47,500 bases of DNA from Paulinella micropora. Its lineage: Eukaryota; Cercozoa; Imbricatea; Euglyphida; Paulinellidae. The DNA lies in the NCBI GenBank assembly GCA_019918135.1, contig WBZZ01006987.1:5001-52500 (forward strand), read 5' to 3'. Under the pieces are notes generated by a model that was given only the letters and a program-made list of their open reading frames with translations, was not told the origin of the DNA and did no database searches. Below are positions 1 to 9,168 of this stretch, in pieces; within the stretch, counting starts at the first letter, position 1; each line of letters starts with the position of its first letter. The translations under genes and the position numbers were made by a program.

Positions 1-23
1 GGACATCAATTCCTTGAAGCCTA

Positions 24-509
24 TCATCTGTTTTCAGCCGACTGCTTCCTACTGTGGCAGCAGAGCTCCTGGTCCCCCCCCCCTTTTCCTCCTGCTCCTC
101 CTTTTCCTCCTTTTCTCACACATTCACGCCATGTCACCACTGTGTCTAGCGTCCGTTGTTCAACCCATTTCGCTGCGCGCTGCTGATGCCAAGGCAAGAT
201 TGCAATCGCGTTGTCACTGCTGGGGAGCAGGTGTCGGGCCAGGGCCGGAGTTAGAAAGGGTTTCAGCGCCTTGATACCAGCCCACAACAGTCGATTGCAG
301 CAGGTGCACACATTGCAGACACACTGCCACGGGAGGAGGAGGCACGTGGCGCATTTACCGTCTTTTGTGATGACGGGTATGAGGTCTTTGCATGACGGGC
401 ACTCTCGCGGTTTGCGAGCTGACGGCCCGGCCCGCGACTTTCTTGCGGTGGGTAGCAATATGTGAAACAATAATTTTTCGTGTGACGTTCGACGGAAATC
501 AAGAGACAT
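24..509 (-). CDS. Cysteine-rich hypothetical protein
   Basis: Open frame of 161 residues from an ATG at 509 to a TGA at 24-26. I do not recognise the family. Residues about 37-72 hold a dense cysteine cluster with CPSC, CATC, CVC and CTCC motifs, which suggests one or two zinc-binding knuckles. The rest is low in recognisable features, and the C-terminal third (Lys/Gly-rich) overlaps a C-tract on the plus strand and may not be coding. It lies downstream of, and on the same strand as, a leucine-rich-repeat fragment, so it could be a later exon or a separate gene. Function is unknown. Confidence 0.35.
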   Translation of the reverse strand: MSLDFRRTSHEKLLFHILLPTARKSRAGPSARKPRECPSCKDLIPVITKDGKCATCLLLPWQCVCNVCTCCNRLLWAGIKALKPFLTPALARHLLPSSDNAIAILPWHQQRAAKWVEQRTLDTVVTWRECVRKGGKGGAGGKGGGDQELCCHSRKQSAENR

Positions 510-783
510 TCATTGAACAATATGTGTGTGTATGTTGACACATACATTTTTCATGTTTTATCTTACTGAACTTCATATTGACCTTCAAGAATTCAGCCAA
601 CATAGCCGCTTCTGCAGGGCCCAAACCTTTTGAATTTAGATGTAGCCATGTTGTCTTGTTGTCCCGCAGTGAATCAAGCGGAATCCTACAAATCTCCTTG
701 ATGCGGGGATTTTGCTTGGCCACGGCCGCCAACGCCGAGCCGCTTTTCACACTCAAGTCGTTGTCTCGGCCTCGCAGATCCAC
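499..783 (-). CDS. Leucine-rich-repeat protein fragment (possible exon)
   Basis: The translation has two ribonuclease-inhibitor-like leucine-rich repeats: one around VDLRGRDNDL and one around TTWLHLNSKGLGPAEAAMLA (residues about 36-65). LRRs of this kind mediate protein binding and are common in protists. No ATG starts the frame; the tracked start at 783 is GTG and the frame is open upstream. The reverse-strand sequence just above, at about 795-812, reads like a 3' splice site (CTAAT followed by TTTACAG), so this may be an internal exon. The last ~25 residues after the second repeat look non-coding. An inverted, related repeat lies at 828-965 on the other strand. Treat as a gene fragment. Confidence 0.45.
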   Translation of the reverse strand: MDLRGRDNDLSVKSGSALAAVAKQNPRIKEICRIPLDSLRDNKTTWLHLNSKGLGPAEAAMLAEFLKVNMKFSKIKHEKCMCQHTHTYCSMNVS

Positions 784-827
784 TGACGTGATGCTTGGAT
801 GGTCCTGTAAATTAGGTCAACCAGAGC

Positions 828-1079
828 ATGCGGCGCATATACATCCAAGGCGACTGGATCCCTGTCGCGTCCTTCCGTGACGGGAAGACAACAAGGATGG
901 ATTTATCGGGCAAGGGCTACAATGAGCTGAGCGCGATTATTATCGCTTCTTTACTCACGGTGGGTAATGACTGTCTGATGTTGTACAACTTTATTTGTAC
1001 TGGTTTCGCTCTTGCTTGCGCGATGTATGAGCTGGAAATGCATGTTTGTTTTATAAGAGGCATGCTACCGCGGCGGTAG
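828..1079 (+). CDS. Leucine-rich-repeat fragment, inverted relative of its neighbour
   Basis: Only the first ~46 residues (828-965) look coding. The stretch FRDGKTTRMDLSGKGYNELS matches, position for position, the style of the LRR at 499-783 on the opposite strand (LRDNKTTWLHLNSKGLGPAE). After this the frame enters sequence beginning GTGGGTAATG, which could be a 5' splice site; the remaining residues are probably intronic or untranslated. The two fragments form a small head-to-head inverted pair. Whether this is one rearranged gene, two genes or decayed remnants cannot be told from the window. Confidence 0.35.
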   Translation: MRRIYIQGDWIPVASFRDGKTTRMDLSGKGYNELSAIIIASLLTVGNDCLMLYNFICTGFALACAMYELEMHVCFIRGMLPRR

Positions 1080-1836
1080 CTTCACGGCTAGCAGCAAAAG
1101 TCGGTGGCACGGCTGGTGACCTCCTCGAAAATCCCCGTTTAACATCTCCGCGCAGAAGCACCAGGCTGCCGGCCGGCGCTTCGATGGGGCACGCTTGTTC
1201 TTGGCTATCTTTTTTACTAATCTTGGGCTTCACTTGCAAATGCACTCCACCTTCGTCAAGGTCCTCCAACAAAAGCAAAGCTCGGTACGTATCATCTTGC
1301 GGCGCTGTGTGCAACTGGGGCAAGGACCTGCGCGGCGGATTGAACGTTTCAAACAAAACGCCGAGCAGTTGTACGTCCTGAATGGTGGCGGTGCGGCCGG
1401 CGTCTTCATACCACAGCTTGAGCAAACGGCTCACCAGGCCGATGCAGTACTTTGCAAAGTGAGAACCTTGCCAAGCGCTGCCGTTATTGGCAAGTTCGCC
1501 GTTCCCCTCCCACTGCCCCCTCTCCGTGCTTGCTTTCGTTGCGGGAAGCTTGTTGACATGCCAGTTGTAGAACCATCTGGCTATTTCAATTTCTTGTGCT
1601 TGCATGAACCCCGTCAGAATCACAAATCCGTGACATTGCAAGACGTCAAACCACCGTTGATCGAACCAGTTGTAACTAAGCGACCATGTTTGTCGCGGTG
1701 GGGGTTGCTGAGGAACGACTTCAAAGAAGGGTCCTCGGTTGACACCGTGTGCTTGCTCTTTTTCAAGCTTTTCCTTGAATTCGCGCGTTTGCTGACGTGT
1801 GAGCCACTCTGTGAATTCTTGTTTTGTTGTGCTCAT
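1051..1836 (-). CDS. PHYH-like 2-oxoglutarate oxygenase fold, degenerate active site
   Basis: A 261-residue ORF starting at an ATG at 1836. After a charged N-terminal helix, residues about 66-85 read FDVLQCHGFVILTGFM, typical of the start of phytanoyl-CoA dioxygenase-like proteins (a helix leading into GFvvlpGfl). Further on, YRALLLLEDLDEGGVHLQV followed by PAGSLVLLRGDV resembles the paired strands of the double-stranded beta helix, including the usual 'aGslvlf' turn. The expected HxD pair is not clear (LHTAP is nearest) and no distal histidine follows GDV, so catalysis is doubtful. The C-terminus is alanine/serine-rich. The family call is an inference from fold-like motifs only. Its promoter would lie in the C-rich gap 1837-2226. 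Confidence 0.35.
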   Translation of the reverse strand: MSTTKQEFTEWLTRQQTREFKEKLEKEQAHGVNRGPFFEVVPQQPPPRQTWSLSYNWFDQRWFDVLQCHGFVILTGFMQAQEIEIARWFYNWHVNKLPATKASTERGQWEGNGELANNGSAWQGSHFAKYCIGLVSRLLKLWYEDAGRTATIQDVQLLGVLFETFNPPRRSLPQLHTAPQDDTYRALLLLEDLDEGGVHLQVKPKISKKDSQEQACPIEAPAGSLVLLRGDVKRGFSRRSPAVPPTFAASREATAAVACLL

Positions 1837-2226
1837 TTCTAGTCTGCTTTCAGAAGTTTAGTCTTTAAAAAAGGTGAAAAACCCACCCCGAAAAAAACAA
1901 AGCATTTTTTGCAGTTCTCCTTTTCCTGCCTCCATCCCACACCCGCGCCCCTTCCCGCCTGGCGCGGGGGTGGCCCCCCCCCCCCCCCCCCACCCACCTG
2001 GTCTAACCTCCCCCGCCCCCCCCCCCCCCTCTCGAAGACATTCGCCCCTTGTACGAATCCCCCCCTCCCCTTAAGTCTGGGTGCCCAAAAAAATATATAT
2101 GAACACGAGCTATTTATAAAAAGACTGACAAAAGTAAAAAAAAAAAAAAGAAAAAAAAAAGAAAGCCACCATATGAGCTGGCTTTCTTCATTTTTTCTAA
2201 GAGGGGGAGGATTCTAAACTATTCTC
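1837..2226. other. Intergenic region with C-tracts and A-tracts
   Basis: No convincing gene. It holds two long C homopolymers (around 1975-1990 and 2014-2030), an A-rich stretch at 2138-2160 and a hairpin at 2161-2186. It separates the minus-strand PHYH-like gene from the plus-strand membrane-protein gene, so it would contain divergent promoters; I see no obvious TATA element. Confidence 0.6.
2161..2186. terminator. Hairpin GAAAGCCA...TGGCTTTC
   Basis: Perfect 8-bp arms (GAAAGCCA and TGGCTTTC) around a 10-base loop, preceded by an A-rich tract and followed by T-rich sequence. It lies 40 bp upstream of the gene at 2227, so a role as terminator of a short upstream transcript, or as a 5' regulatory hairpin, is possible; no function is shown. 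Confidence 0.3.
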
Positions 2227-3890
2227 ATGCAAATAGCTACTGTCCCTACAACAGCTGCTGCGGCTCGTTTGCTTTATCAAACGCTGTTGACACACGTGTC
2301 AGCAAAGCACTCTTCCAAGCTCAGAGATTTTTTAACGTGCTATGACGAACTGCTACAAAAAATGGATTTACAACCTATGGGTCTTTGGCAAGGCACTTCA
2401 CGGTTTCTACGACAGAAACTAAATAAGATCACAATTTCAGTAGTCGCGGCTCTGTGTCTAGGAGCAATGCCACTGGCTATTGGTATGCACCTGTTCAAAG
2501 TTTCCTGCTAAACGGAACCCAGTGCGTTACAGCAGCTAACACCAACACAGGGCCGGGCCAGACGTCGTCAATTAGCAAATTGCTGCAGCCAAACCCGCAA
2601 ATTAGCGAATTGACGCAGCCAAACCCGCAAATTAGCGAATTGCCGCAGCCAAGCTCCGCGGGGTCACCTACCGAATCCCCCACACCGCAGATGGAACTTG
2701 AGGACTGGTGCCTGCAAGAGCCTCTTGACAAATCGGGCAGGACTCTAACTTTTATTGAGAATAGTACTACAAATTTGTGTCTATCCGAATTGCCGGACGA
2801 GATCCCGTTGCCACAGCTACTGCAAACAAAATTCGATCAGGCCTCCATCGAGTATGGCATTTACAATGTCTGGCTTTTTTTACAAGAGACGGTGCAGAAA
2901 GATGGCAGACAGAAAAATAGGGCTGTAGCCCAGAAACTCCTGACGGAATTGGAAGTCTGTCTTCAACACAGCGACGAGGAAGCGGGAGAAAGTGAATTGT
3001 GCGCCATGATCCGGAGGGCCGTGTCCAAATACCAGCCACATGACAGAGAAAGTTTTGACCCGGCTGTCAAATACTACGCAAAAGATAGCATGACTGTAAC
3101 CGATGAATCCTATCTCAGGCAAGCTGCTGCAGAGCAATTGCAGATCAGAGAACAGGAAAAAACAGCGTATGTAAAGATTGGTAGCCTTATTATAGCTAGT
3201 ATTTTTGCGCTTGCTGCTTACTGCAAAATATTCAGAAGGGCGCCAGAGTCGTCCGATGGGGTCCAGGAGGCAGAACAAATAGAATATCCAGCACATAATC
3301 TGCTCGAAGACAAATCGCCCTCGCAGCAACCGGCCTATCCTGACAAGCTGGTGTACGAGCGTTGGTCGCTGCCAGCAAGCTCTCTTTCCGAACACCAGCG
3401 GCAGCATGTCTTGGCGAGAAATTCGTATCCGCCGCTGCGCGTGCGGGCAGCAGAGCAGCCCGAGGCGCAGCCAGAGGCGCAGCCGAGGGCACCAAGAAGA
3501 CCAAAGAAGTCAGAGGAAAAGAACCAATCTGGTGGATACATGACGCGTGCCAAAAAGAGAGCTCTAGAAGAAGCAAGTAGCAGGCTTAACGGTAGTGCAT
3601 CACAAGCTTTAGCGGTTGTTACACCAGAGGAGGCGGCCCAGCCCCGTGCCAAAGATTGGGCGGCGGCTGTGCAGCCCCCGCGTGCCAAAGGCCAGATCGA
3701 GAATTACGATGTTTCTTTCGGACCCGTCTCGCGCCAACCGCCGCGCACTACCCCAGTGCTGTGCCTTAAAACGCCAGCTGACTGGAACGTCTATCTGGAG
3801 CTCGTGCTAAATGTGCCCTACACAAATCTAAGCCCGGTCGCGCGCCAATGGCTAGAGAAGAGATTACGTGCGAGCGCAGTGTTGCTCTGA
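2227..3890 (+). CDS. Two-segment membrane protein, apparently frameshifted
   Basis: Two overlapping frames probably make up one gene. The first (2227-2511) starts with ATG, encodes 94 residues and ends in a hydrophobic segment (ISVVAALCLGAMPLAIGMHL). The second (2454-3890, 478 residues) has no early ATG (its tracked start is GTG; the first ATG is near 2691), which argues for a frameshift in 2454-2511 rather than a separate gene. The second part has a short tandem peptide repeat (QPNPQISEL), a second transmembrane segment (KIGSLIIASIFALAAYCKIF), then a Pro/Gln/Glu-rich tail with basic patches and a compact C-terminal domain with 'PADWNVYLELVLNVPYTNLS'. Family not recognised. It converges on the minus-strand gene ending at 3915. 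Confidence 0.5.
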
Positions 3891-3914
3891 TTAAAAAAGC
3901 AGATATCTTTACTG

Positions 3915-5638
3915 TTAAAAAATGTGGTAGATATTAGCCCGCCGTCTGTTTGCTAGATCTCCTCTGATATCTACTAAGGTCCGTTCACGGGCCAGCTGTT
4001 GCTGATACTCTAGCAAACTTATGACCTCCCTGGTCGTAGATATGCCGGGCATAAAGTGCTGCCCGATCAGGGCCACCAAGCCACGGAGCCTTCTTTCATC
4101 ACCTTGCACGCGCACGCCGACATAGCGGCCGCGGTGATCCCAAGAGCGCTCAACGGTTTGCAGGTCGGAACTCTCGTCTAAATTCACGAGTTCCTGGTAC
4201 AGCGTGTCACGCGCCCTCTGCTGTAGGTTGGTGGGCCTCAGGGCCAGCGACCAGTAATAGCTCCCCAACATGTCCCGCCAGTGCGGCGCTTCTGGCACCC
4301 TCCGCCGGACCTCTGTGTAGATCATCTGCATAATCATGCTCCATCGGGGCACAAATTTGCTCTGCAGGTTGTCTGACGAAACTTTGGCCTCGTAGCTCAG
4401 CTCACTTAGTTCGTTAGTCTGCAGGATCCAATGAAAAGACTCGAACCAAACAGTAGCTAGCTCCGAAAAATCGTAGCTAGCGCCAAAAGCTGCCAGGAAA
4501 TCCTGCGTGAATAAAACGATCGTGTGCAGGCGCGCCTCAAACTCCAGCAGCCAGCTAAGCATTTTGCTCTGCGAGTCTGGGTCCAGGCACGGTAAACGAA
4601 CGACCTTGCGCGATCTTTCTCTTGTGAGGAAACCCCCAAGAAGAGCCAGAGAGCGTTCCAGGCACTGTTCTTCATGGGTGCTGTCTTGAGGATCCTAAAT
4701 TCACGTTGCAGTTCGTAACATTTCTGTAAGTAATGCGCAGTCCACAGCGGGGGGTCCTTGAGTGCACAATAGGTCCCGCTCGCTAACGCAGCCGTAAAAA
4801 GAACAGGGAACCTGAAGCCCAAAACCTGGGCCGCCGCCGCCCTAATTTCGGTGTCGTAGCGCTGCCATGCCAGGGCTTGCCAGCCCTCGTTGCAGGTTTC
4901 CACGAGGCGCTTCAAAAAGTTCCGCTCGGGCCGTTCGCCTACACGGAGCACCTTTTGTTTGAAGTGTTCCTGGCCTACTGTCCACGGGTGCGCGGGAAGT
5001 CCGTGTTTGTTCTCTGAGTTCAATTCGACCGTCAACCTCATGCAGTCCAGCGTGTCGTTGCACGACTGGGCCCGCCAGACATCCAGCTCGAAAAGAAACG
5101 TCGAGCCGTTCCTCGCGAGTTTTTCTTCCACTATTTGCTTCGTCAGCAGCTGCGGGTACAACAGGATGTTTAGAGCCGTCAAACAATGGTAGCCGTAAAC
5201 CTTGAAGACCGCGTACAACGATAAAAACTTGCTGTTCAGCAGCATCTCTTCGTCCGGCAAATTTTCCAAGCGAGTCAAGTGCTCTTGTAAAGTCACACTC
5301 TCGCGTGCAAATGAATAGTCCGAGTTGTCGTAGAAGTTCGAGCTGTCGTACGTTACTTTGGTCCACAGATTTTTCATGAGATGAATAAAGGGTACCATGG
5401 AGAAGTCCACTCTGGGTATGTTGTCTTTCAAACTCCACATCGTCTCGCGTTGCAGGTTGCTCCACAGCAAGGCCAGAACTGCCAGCGCCTTGTCTCGGTG
5501 CTGCCACAAGCTAAAGTCGTAATCCCACCTTTCCCAAAACACTGCAAGTCCTTGCTGGGCTGTTGAGCTTAGCTTAGTATGCACCCTGTACCAATCTCTT
5601 TTGTCTAGCAGGCCGTGCAGCCTCCTAAGCTCCGCCAT
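3915..5638 (-). CDS. Large unrecognised helical protein, frameshifted
   Basis: Read from an ATG at 5638, a long helical protein runs to about residue 350, after which the frame continues better in the ORF at 4562-3915 (starting around MLSWLLEFEARLHTIVLFTQ). The switch falls near 4560-4590. Joined, the product would be about 570 residues, rich in Leu/Trp/Tyr and free of low-complexity sequence, consistent with a compact structural or enzymatic protein. I recognise no motif. The tail of the first frame after the switch becomes Arg/Ser/Cys-rich nonsense, supporting one gene with an indel rather than two genes. It is convergent with the membrane-protein gene ending at 3890 (24-bp gap). Confidence 0.5.
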
Positions 5639-5967
5639 TTGAATAATCGTAGAGGTTACATTCGGCGAGTCTAGCCGTATGGTGTTCGTGGCGTTGCCTA
5701 GTACGGCCTTATAGATCGCGTCTACTGCCGCGCCGCCCGTCGTGGTTCGAGTCCCTGCGCACGATCTGCTGCTACGACGAACTGCCGGCCCTGCGCTTCA
5801 AGGGAGCAGGCTCCACGGCGGCCGTCCCCGCTCCGCCGGTGCCCACGGCGGTTCGCGGCACTGGCGTGCTCGAGCTTGAGCAGCCGCTACAGCCGCTGGC
5901 GCTCAGCTGGAAGCTGCCGCAGAAGGTGGCAGTGTGGCCCCTGTAGCAGCAGCAGTTCGGCACCTTC

Positions 5968-8172
5968 GTGCTCTCGGACCCAGACGCAGTAGAGCTACTC
6001 AGGCTGGCCAGCCAGGCGTTCGCCGAGCAGCCGACCGCCGCGCTGGGCCAGAACACGGTCAAGTCGCGCTGGGGGAGGAACGAGCCACCCCCCGGACAGT
6101 CCATGGTCAACGCCCTCAAGGCCGCGTGGATGCTCTTGGCGCCGCTCAGGGTGCTCGACGTGTTGGTGGACCTGTACGCGCCCTTCGTGCGCGCGATTTA
6201 CGCGAACGCCCGCGAAAAAACACTCTTGGACGAAAGGAACAGGCAGCGCGCGCTGTTGGACTGGCCCGACCGCGACAAGTCCTACGAGTCGCAATGGCTC
6301 ATTGCCTGCTACCGCCAGACGGGCGCGGCCCTCGCGGAGATCTTGGGGCCGCGCGCTGCGTACGACCCTACCTCAACCGCTGAGCTCTGGGACGGCAAGA
6401 CCCGCCTGCTGGACACCACAACCATACGGGTCGGCAGCGCACAGGGGCCCGCGGGCCCCCCTTGCACGCCGCTGCCGCTCGTCGACTACGTCCTGCACCG
6501 CGTGGGCTGTGGCACCAAACGGCTGGCCAGCGAGCACGGCCGGCAGGTGCTGCTGTTCAACGTCAACGCGAGGCCCGTGGCCAGCACGGCCGCCGGTGAC
6601 CTGGCGTCCGACGTGGCAGTGTTTGGTACGCTGTCGGTCGTGCTGCCCACGGTTCCGGACCAGATCCCCGGCTTCAGGCGCGGGATCGTCAGCAGGCTGA
6701 CGCAGGGGCGGGTGTCGTCCCTGATTTGCACCGACTTCTCACTCACGGCGGAATGCATGCTGACGCAAGAGTGCAACAAGAAACCACCAGCAGAGGCGGT
6801 GGTCGAGCTCGGGTCTTGCCTGCCGAACGAAAATGAATGCGAGTGGACGTTTGCGCCCAAAGACTTGCCGCAGCGCCTGAGGAGGTTCACGGGCGATGTG
6901 GTGAGGATCCTGGACGAGTATAAGCTGCCCAAGCAGCGCGCCGCAGTGCAGCCCAAGCCCGCCCAGCGCCGCAAGACGAAGCGGGAGCTTACGGATGAAT
7001 GGAACTCCTTCTACGACGAAGACGACGAACAAGAAAGCTACGACAGCCCAATCAAGAGGCGGCGCGCCCAGAACGGGCGACGCCCTGCCAAGCAGACCAA
7101 GCCATTATACGGAGTTGCGGGCGGCAGGGGGCGGCCGCGGTCATCCCAGAAGCCTGATGACTGGCACTGTGCGTCGTCGGACTGGGACAATCCGGACGCG
7201 TCGCGCCATTCCTCCACGGCCGCGCGGCCCCAGTATCATCCTAATCATCGGTGGGGCGGCTCTGCTCCTGTGCGGCCTTGGTTGTCTTCTTTTGCTTCTT
7301 CGTCTTCTTCTTCTTCTTCTTCTTCTTCTTCTTCTTCTTCTTCTTCTTCTTCTTCTTCTTCTTCTTCTGGCTCCTGGAACCCGCCCGCCCAAACCTCCCT
7401 CCCACCGACGGCCTGGGCCGCACAGTCATCAGCAGCAGCCCCGGCCGCCTGGGCCGCACAGCCCTCGGCAGCACAGTCATCAGCAGCAGCCCCGGCCGCC
7501 TGGGCCGCCCAGCCCTCGGCCGCACATTCATCAGCAGCAGCCCCGACCGCCTGGGCCGCACAGACATCAGCAGCAGCCCCGGCGACCCAACCACTGACCG
7601 CCTGGTCCACACAGCCCTCGGCCACACAGCCCTCGGCCGCACAGTCATCAGCAGCAGCCCCGACCGCCTGGGCCACACAGCCCTCGGCCGCACAGTCATC
7701 AGCAACAGCCCCGGCGACCCAACCACCGACCGCCTGGTCCACACAGCCCTCGGCCACACAGCCCTCGGCCGCACAGTCATCAGCAGCAGCCCCGACCGCC
7801 TGGGCCACACAGCCCTTGGCCACACAGCCCTTGGCCACACAGTCATCACCAGCAGCCCCGGCCGCACAGCCACCACAACCGTCCTCTTCCCTCGGTTGGG
7901 GTCCGCAGGCAAAGCAGCACCCCGACGGGTCCGCACAGTCAAGCGCGCACACTACCAGAGCAGCAGCAGATCGTGTCGCTCATGATGAGTTGCCAGCCAA
8001 TGCTAGGAACGCTTCACTATCAGAACACGACGATCTTAGCACTCTCCCACCACTAGATTCGCCTGTTTTGTTATACAACGAGGGTCATGGGTTTGAGGGC
8101 GCGGAATCTTCCGAGGAAAACCTTGCAATGAATCAGTCCCAGCACAATGATTTTTATAATAACTTTTCTTAA
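5968..8172 (+). CDS. Unrecognised protein with poly-Ser and Trp-Ala repeat tail
   Basis: Frame of 734 residues ending in TAA at 8170-8172. The first codon in frame is GTG; the first ATG is near 6103. Upstream the same frame continues past a TAG at 5944-5946, which sits in a CAGCAGCAG run, back to about 5653 with protein-like sequence (for example WKLPQKVAVWPL), so the true start is probably near an ATG at 5681 with a frameshift and a CAG-to-TAG stop in between. Residues about 1-310 form a globular domain of unknown family. A basic/acidic linker (KRKTKREL, DEDDEQE, KRRR) looks nuclear-targeted. Then come ~26 serines and degenerate AWAAQPSAAQSSAAAPT repeats, ending with a short acidic tail. The product is probably low-complexity and disordered after residue 330. 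Confidence 0.5.
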   Translation: MLSDPDAVELLRLASQAFAEQPTAALGQNTVKSRWGRNEPPPGQSMVNALKAAWMLLAPLRVLDVLVDLYAPFVRAIYANAREKTLLDERNRQRALLDWPDRDKSYESQWLIACYRQTGAALAEILGPRAAYDPTSTAELWDGKTRLLDTTTIRVGSAQGPAGPPCTPLPLVDYVLHRVGCGTKRLASEHGRQVLLFNVNARPVASTAAGDLASDVAVFGTLSVVLPTVPDQIPGFRRGIVSRLTQGRVSSLICTDFSLTAECMLTQECNKKPPAEAVVELGSCLPNENECEWTFAPKDLPQRLRRFTGDVVRILDEYKLPKQRAAVQPKPAQRRKTKRELTDEWNSFYDEDDEQESYDSPIKRRRAQNGRRPAKQTKPLYGVAGGRGRPRSSQKPDDWHCASSDWDNPDASRHSSTAARPQYHPNHRWGGSAPVRPWLSSFASSSSSSSSSSSSSSSSSSSSSSSSGSWNPPAQTSLPPTAWAAQSSAAAPAAWAAQPSAAQSSAAAPAAWAAQPSAAHSSAAAPTAWAAQTSAAAPATQPLTAWSTQPSATQPSAAQSSAAAPTAWATQPSAAQSSATAPATQPPTAWSTQPSATQPSAAQSSAAAPTAWATQPLATQPLATQSSPAAPAAQPPQPSSSLGWGPQAKQHPDGSAQSSAHTTRAAADRVAHDELPANARNASLSEHDDLSTLPPLDSPVLLYNEGHGFEGAESSEENLAMNQSQHNDFYNNFS
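7303..7368. repeat. TTC trinucleotide microsatellite
   Basis: About 22 tandem TTC units encode the poly-serine run of the surrounding plus-strand gene. Long open frames on the other strand here (poly-Lys, poly-Arg, poly-Glu) are by-products of this repeat. Confidence 0.9.
7400..7880. repeat. Degenerate in-frame minisatellite
   Basis: Interleaved copies of short blocks such as CCCTCGGCCGCACAGTCATC and CAGCAGCCCCGACCGCCTGG. They encode the Ala/Gln/Ser/Trp repeats of the plus-strand protein. Copies vary in order, which points to slippage or unequal exchange. Confidence 0.8.
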
Positions 8173-9168
8173 GAGTGAAGGCTGTTCTCTTACATTTTAT
8201 CTAAATTAAAACAATGTCTATCTTTGAAAAAAAGGAGAGAACGTTGGGTGGGGGGACAGAGAGAGAGGGAGGGGGGGGGAACAGTAAAGAAAAGTAGGTT
8301 CTTTTTTTGTTATTTCGCTGTTTGTTCTAATACAAAGACGTTCTTGGCGAGAGGACAACGGTAGGCGCGCGCGGGGGATTGAGGGGGGGGGGGGGACGGG
8401 TTTGTCGTGCGTTTGGAAAGGCACGTGATGGCCAAAGAGTTCGTATGGCCCAAAAGAGTGCGAGCGGGGGGTGGGGGGTTTGTGTGCGGGAGAAGAAAGG
8501 GGGGGGGGGGGGGGAGAGCTATCAGTGAGACCCAACAACTGTTTTGGCTTTCGAACGTTCTCTGCCCCCCTCATTGACACAAACCCACCACCCGCCGCTC
8601 CCTTCCCTCCCGGCCCTTTCGTCCATTCTTCATCCGGTATGATTAATATCTTTTGGTATAGTCATTTTGCTCTGGTGACAGACCTTGTTTTTGCTGCATC
8701 AATGATATATTTTTTTACCACAAGCCCCTTCCACCCTCCTGCTTTTTTTTTCTCTCTCTCAATGCCAGGACGTTGTTGCGGCGAGGAAAGAAAGTGTGTG
8801 AAAAGTGCAAAAAGGGGGGGGGGGATTGGCAGGAGAGGGGGCATTGGCAGGAGAGGGGGGATTGGCAGGAGAGGGGGGATTGGCAGGAGGGGGGGGGGGG
8901 GGTTAGAAGACACAGTACTAGGCCCCCCCCCCCCCCGCAAAGGGTGGGGAGGGGGGTTGACGGGGGGGGGGGGGGAACTAAGGGCGGAGGCAAGAGACAG
9001 AATTTGCTTGAAAAAAAAGGGCCCCCCAAAAACAAAATGTCTTGAGTCTAACCATTTCCCCCCCCACCCTTCGCCCCCCGCCTTTCCCTCTCATCCAGCT
9101 CCCTTTCTATCTCATCGTCGTTACAAGAAAGACGTTTCGATAATTGGCAGTGCAGGGTGGGTGGTGGG
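8173..9168. other. Intergenic region dominated by G/C homopolymers
   Basis: About 1 kb without a supportable gene. It contains many G or C runs of 9-19 bases (near 8268, 8385, 8500, 8815, 8890, 8927, 8960) and a short tandem repeat at 8825-8890. The apparent ORFs here are Gly/Pro/Arg-rich translations of these tracts. A short ordinary-composition stretch at 8560-8760 shows no convincing gene either. It probably contains the promoter for the plus-strand gene starting at 9169. Confidence 0.6.
8825..8890. repeat. 18-bp tandem repeat (ATTGGCAGGAGAGGGGGG)
   Basis: Four copies of ATTGGCAGGAG start at 8825, 8843, 8861 and 8879, an exact 18-bp period with a G tract in each unit. Confidence 0.85.

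Noticed and set aside
7141..7952. Long ORFs on both strands across the TTC and Ala/Gln repeats
   Set aside because: They are other-frame translations of a trinucleotide microsatellite and GC-rich minisatellite; only the plus frame at 5968-8172 has a globular domain attached.
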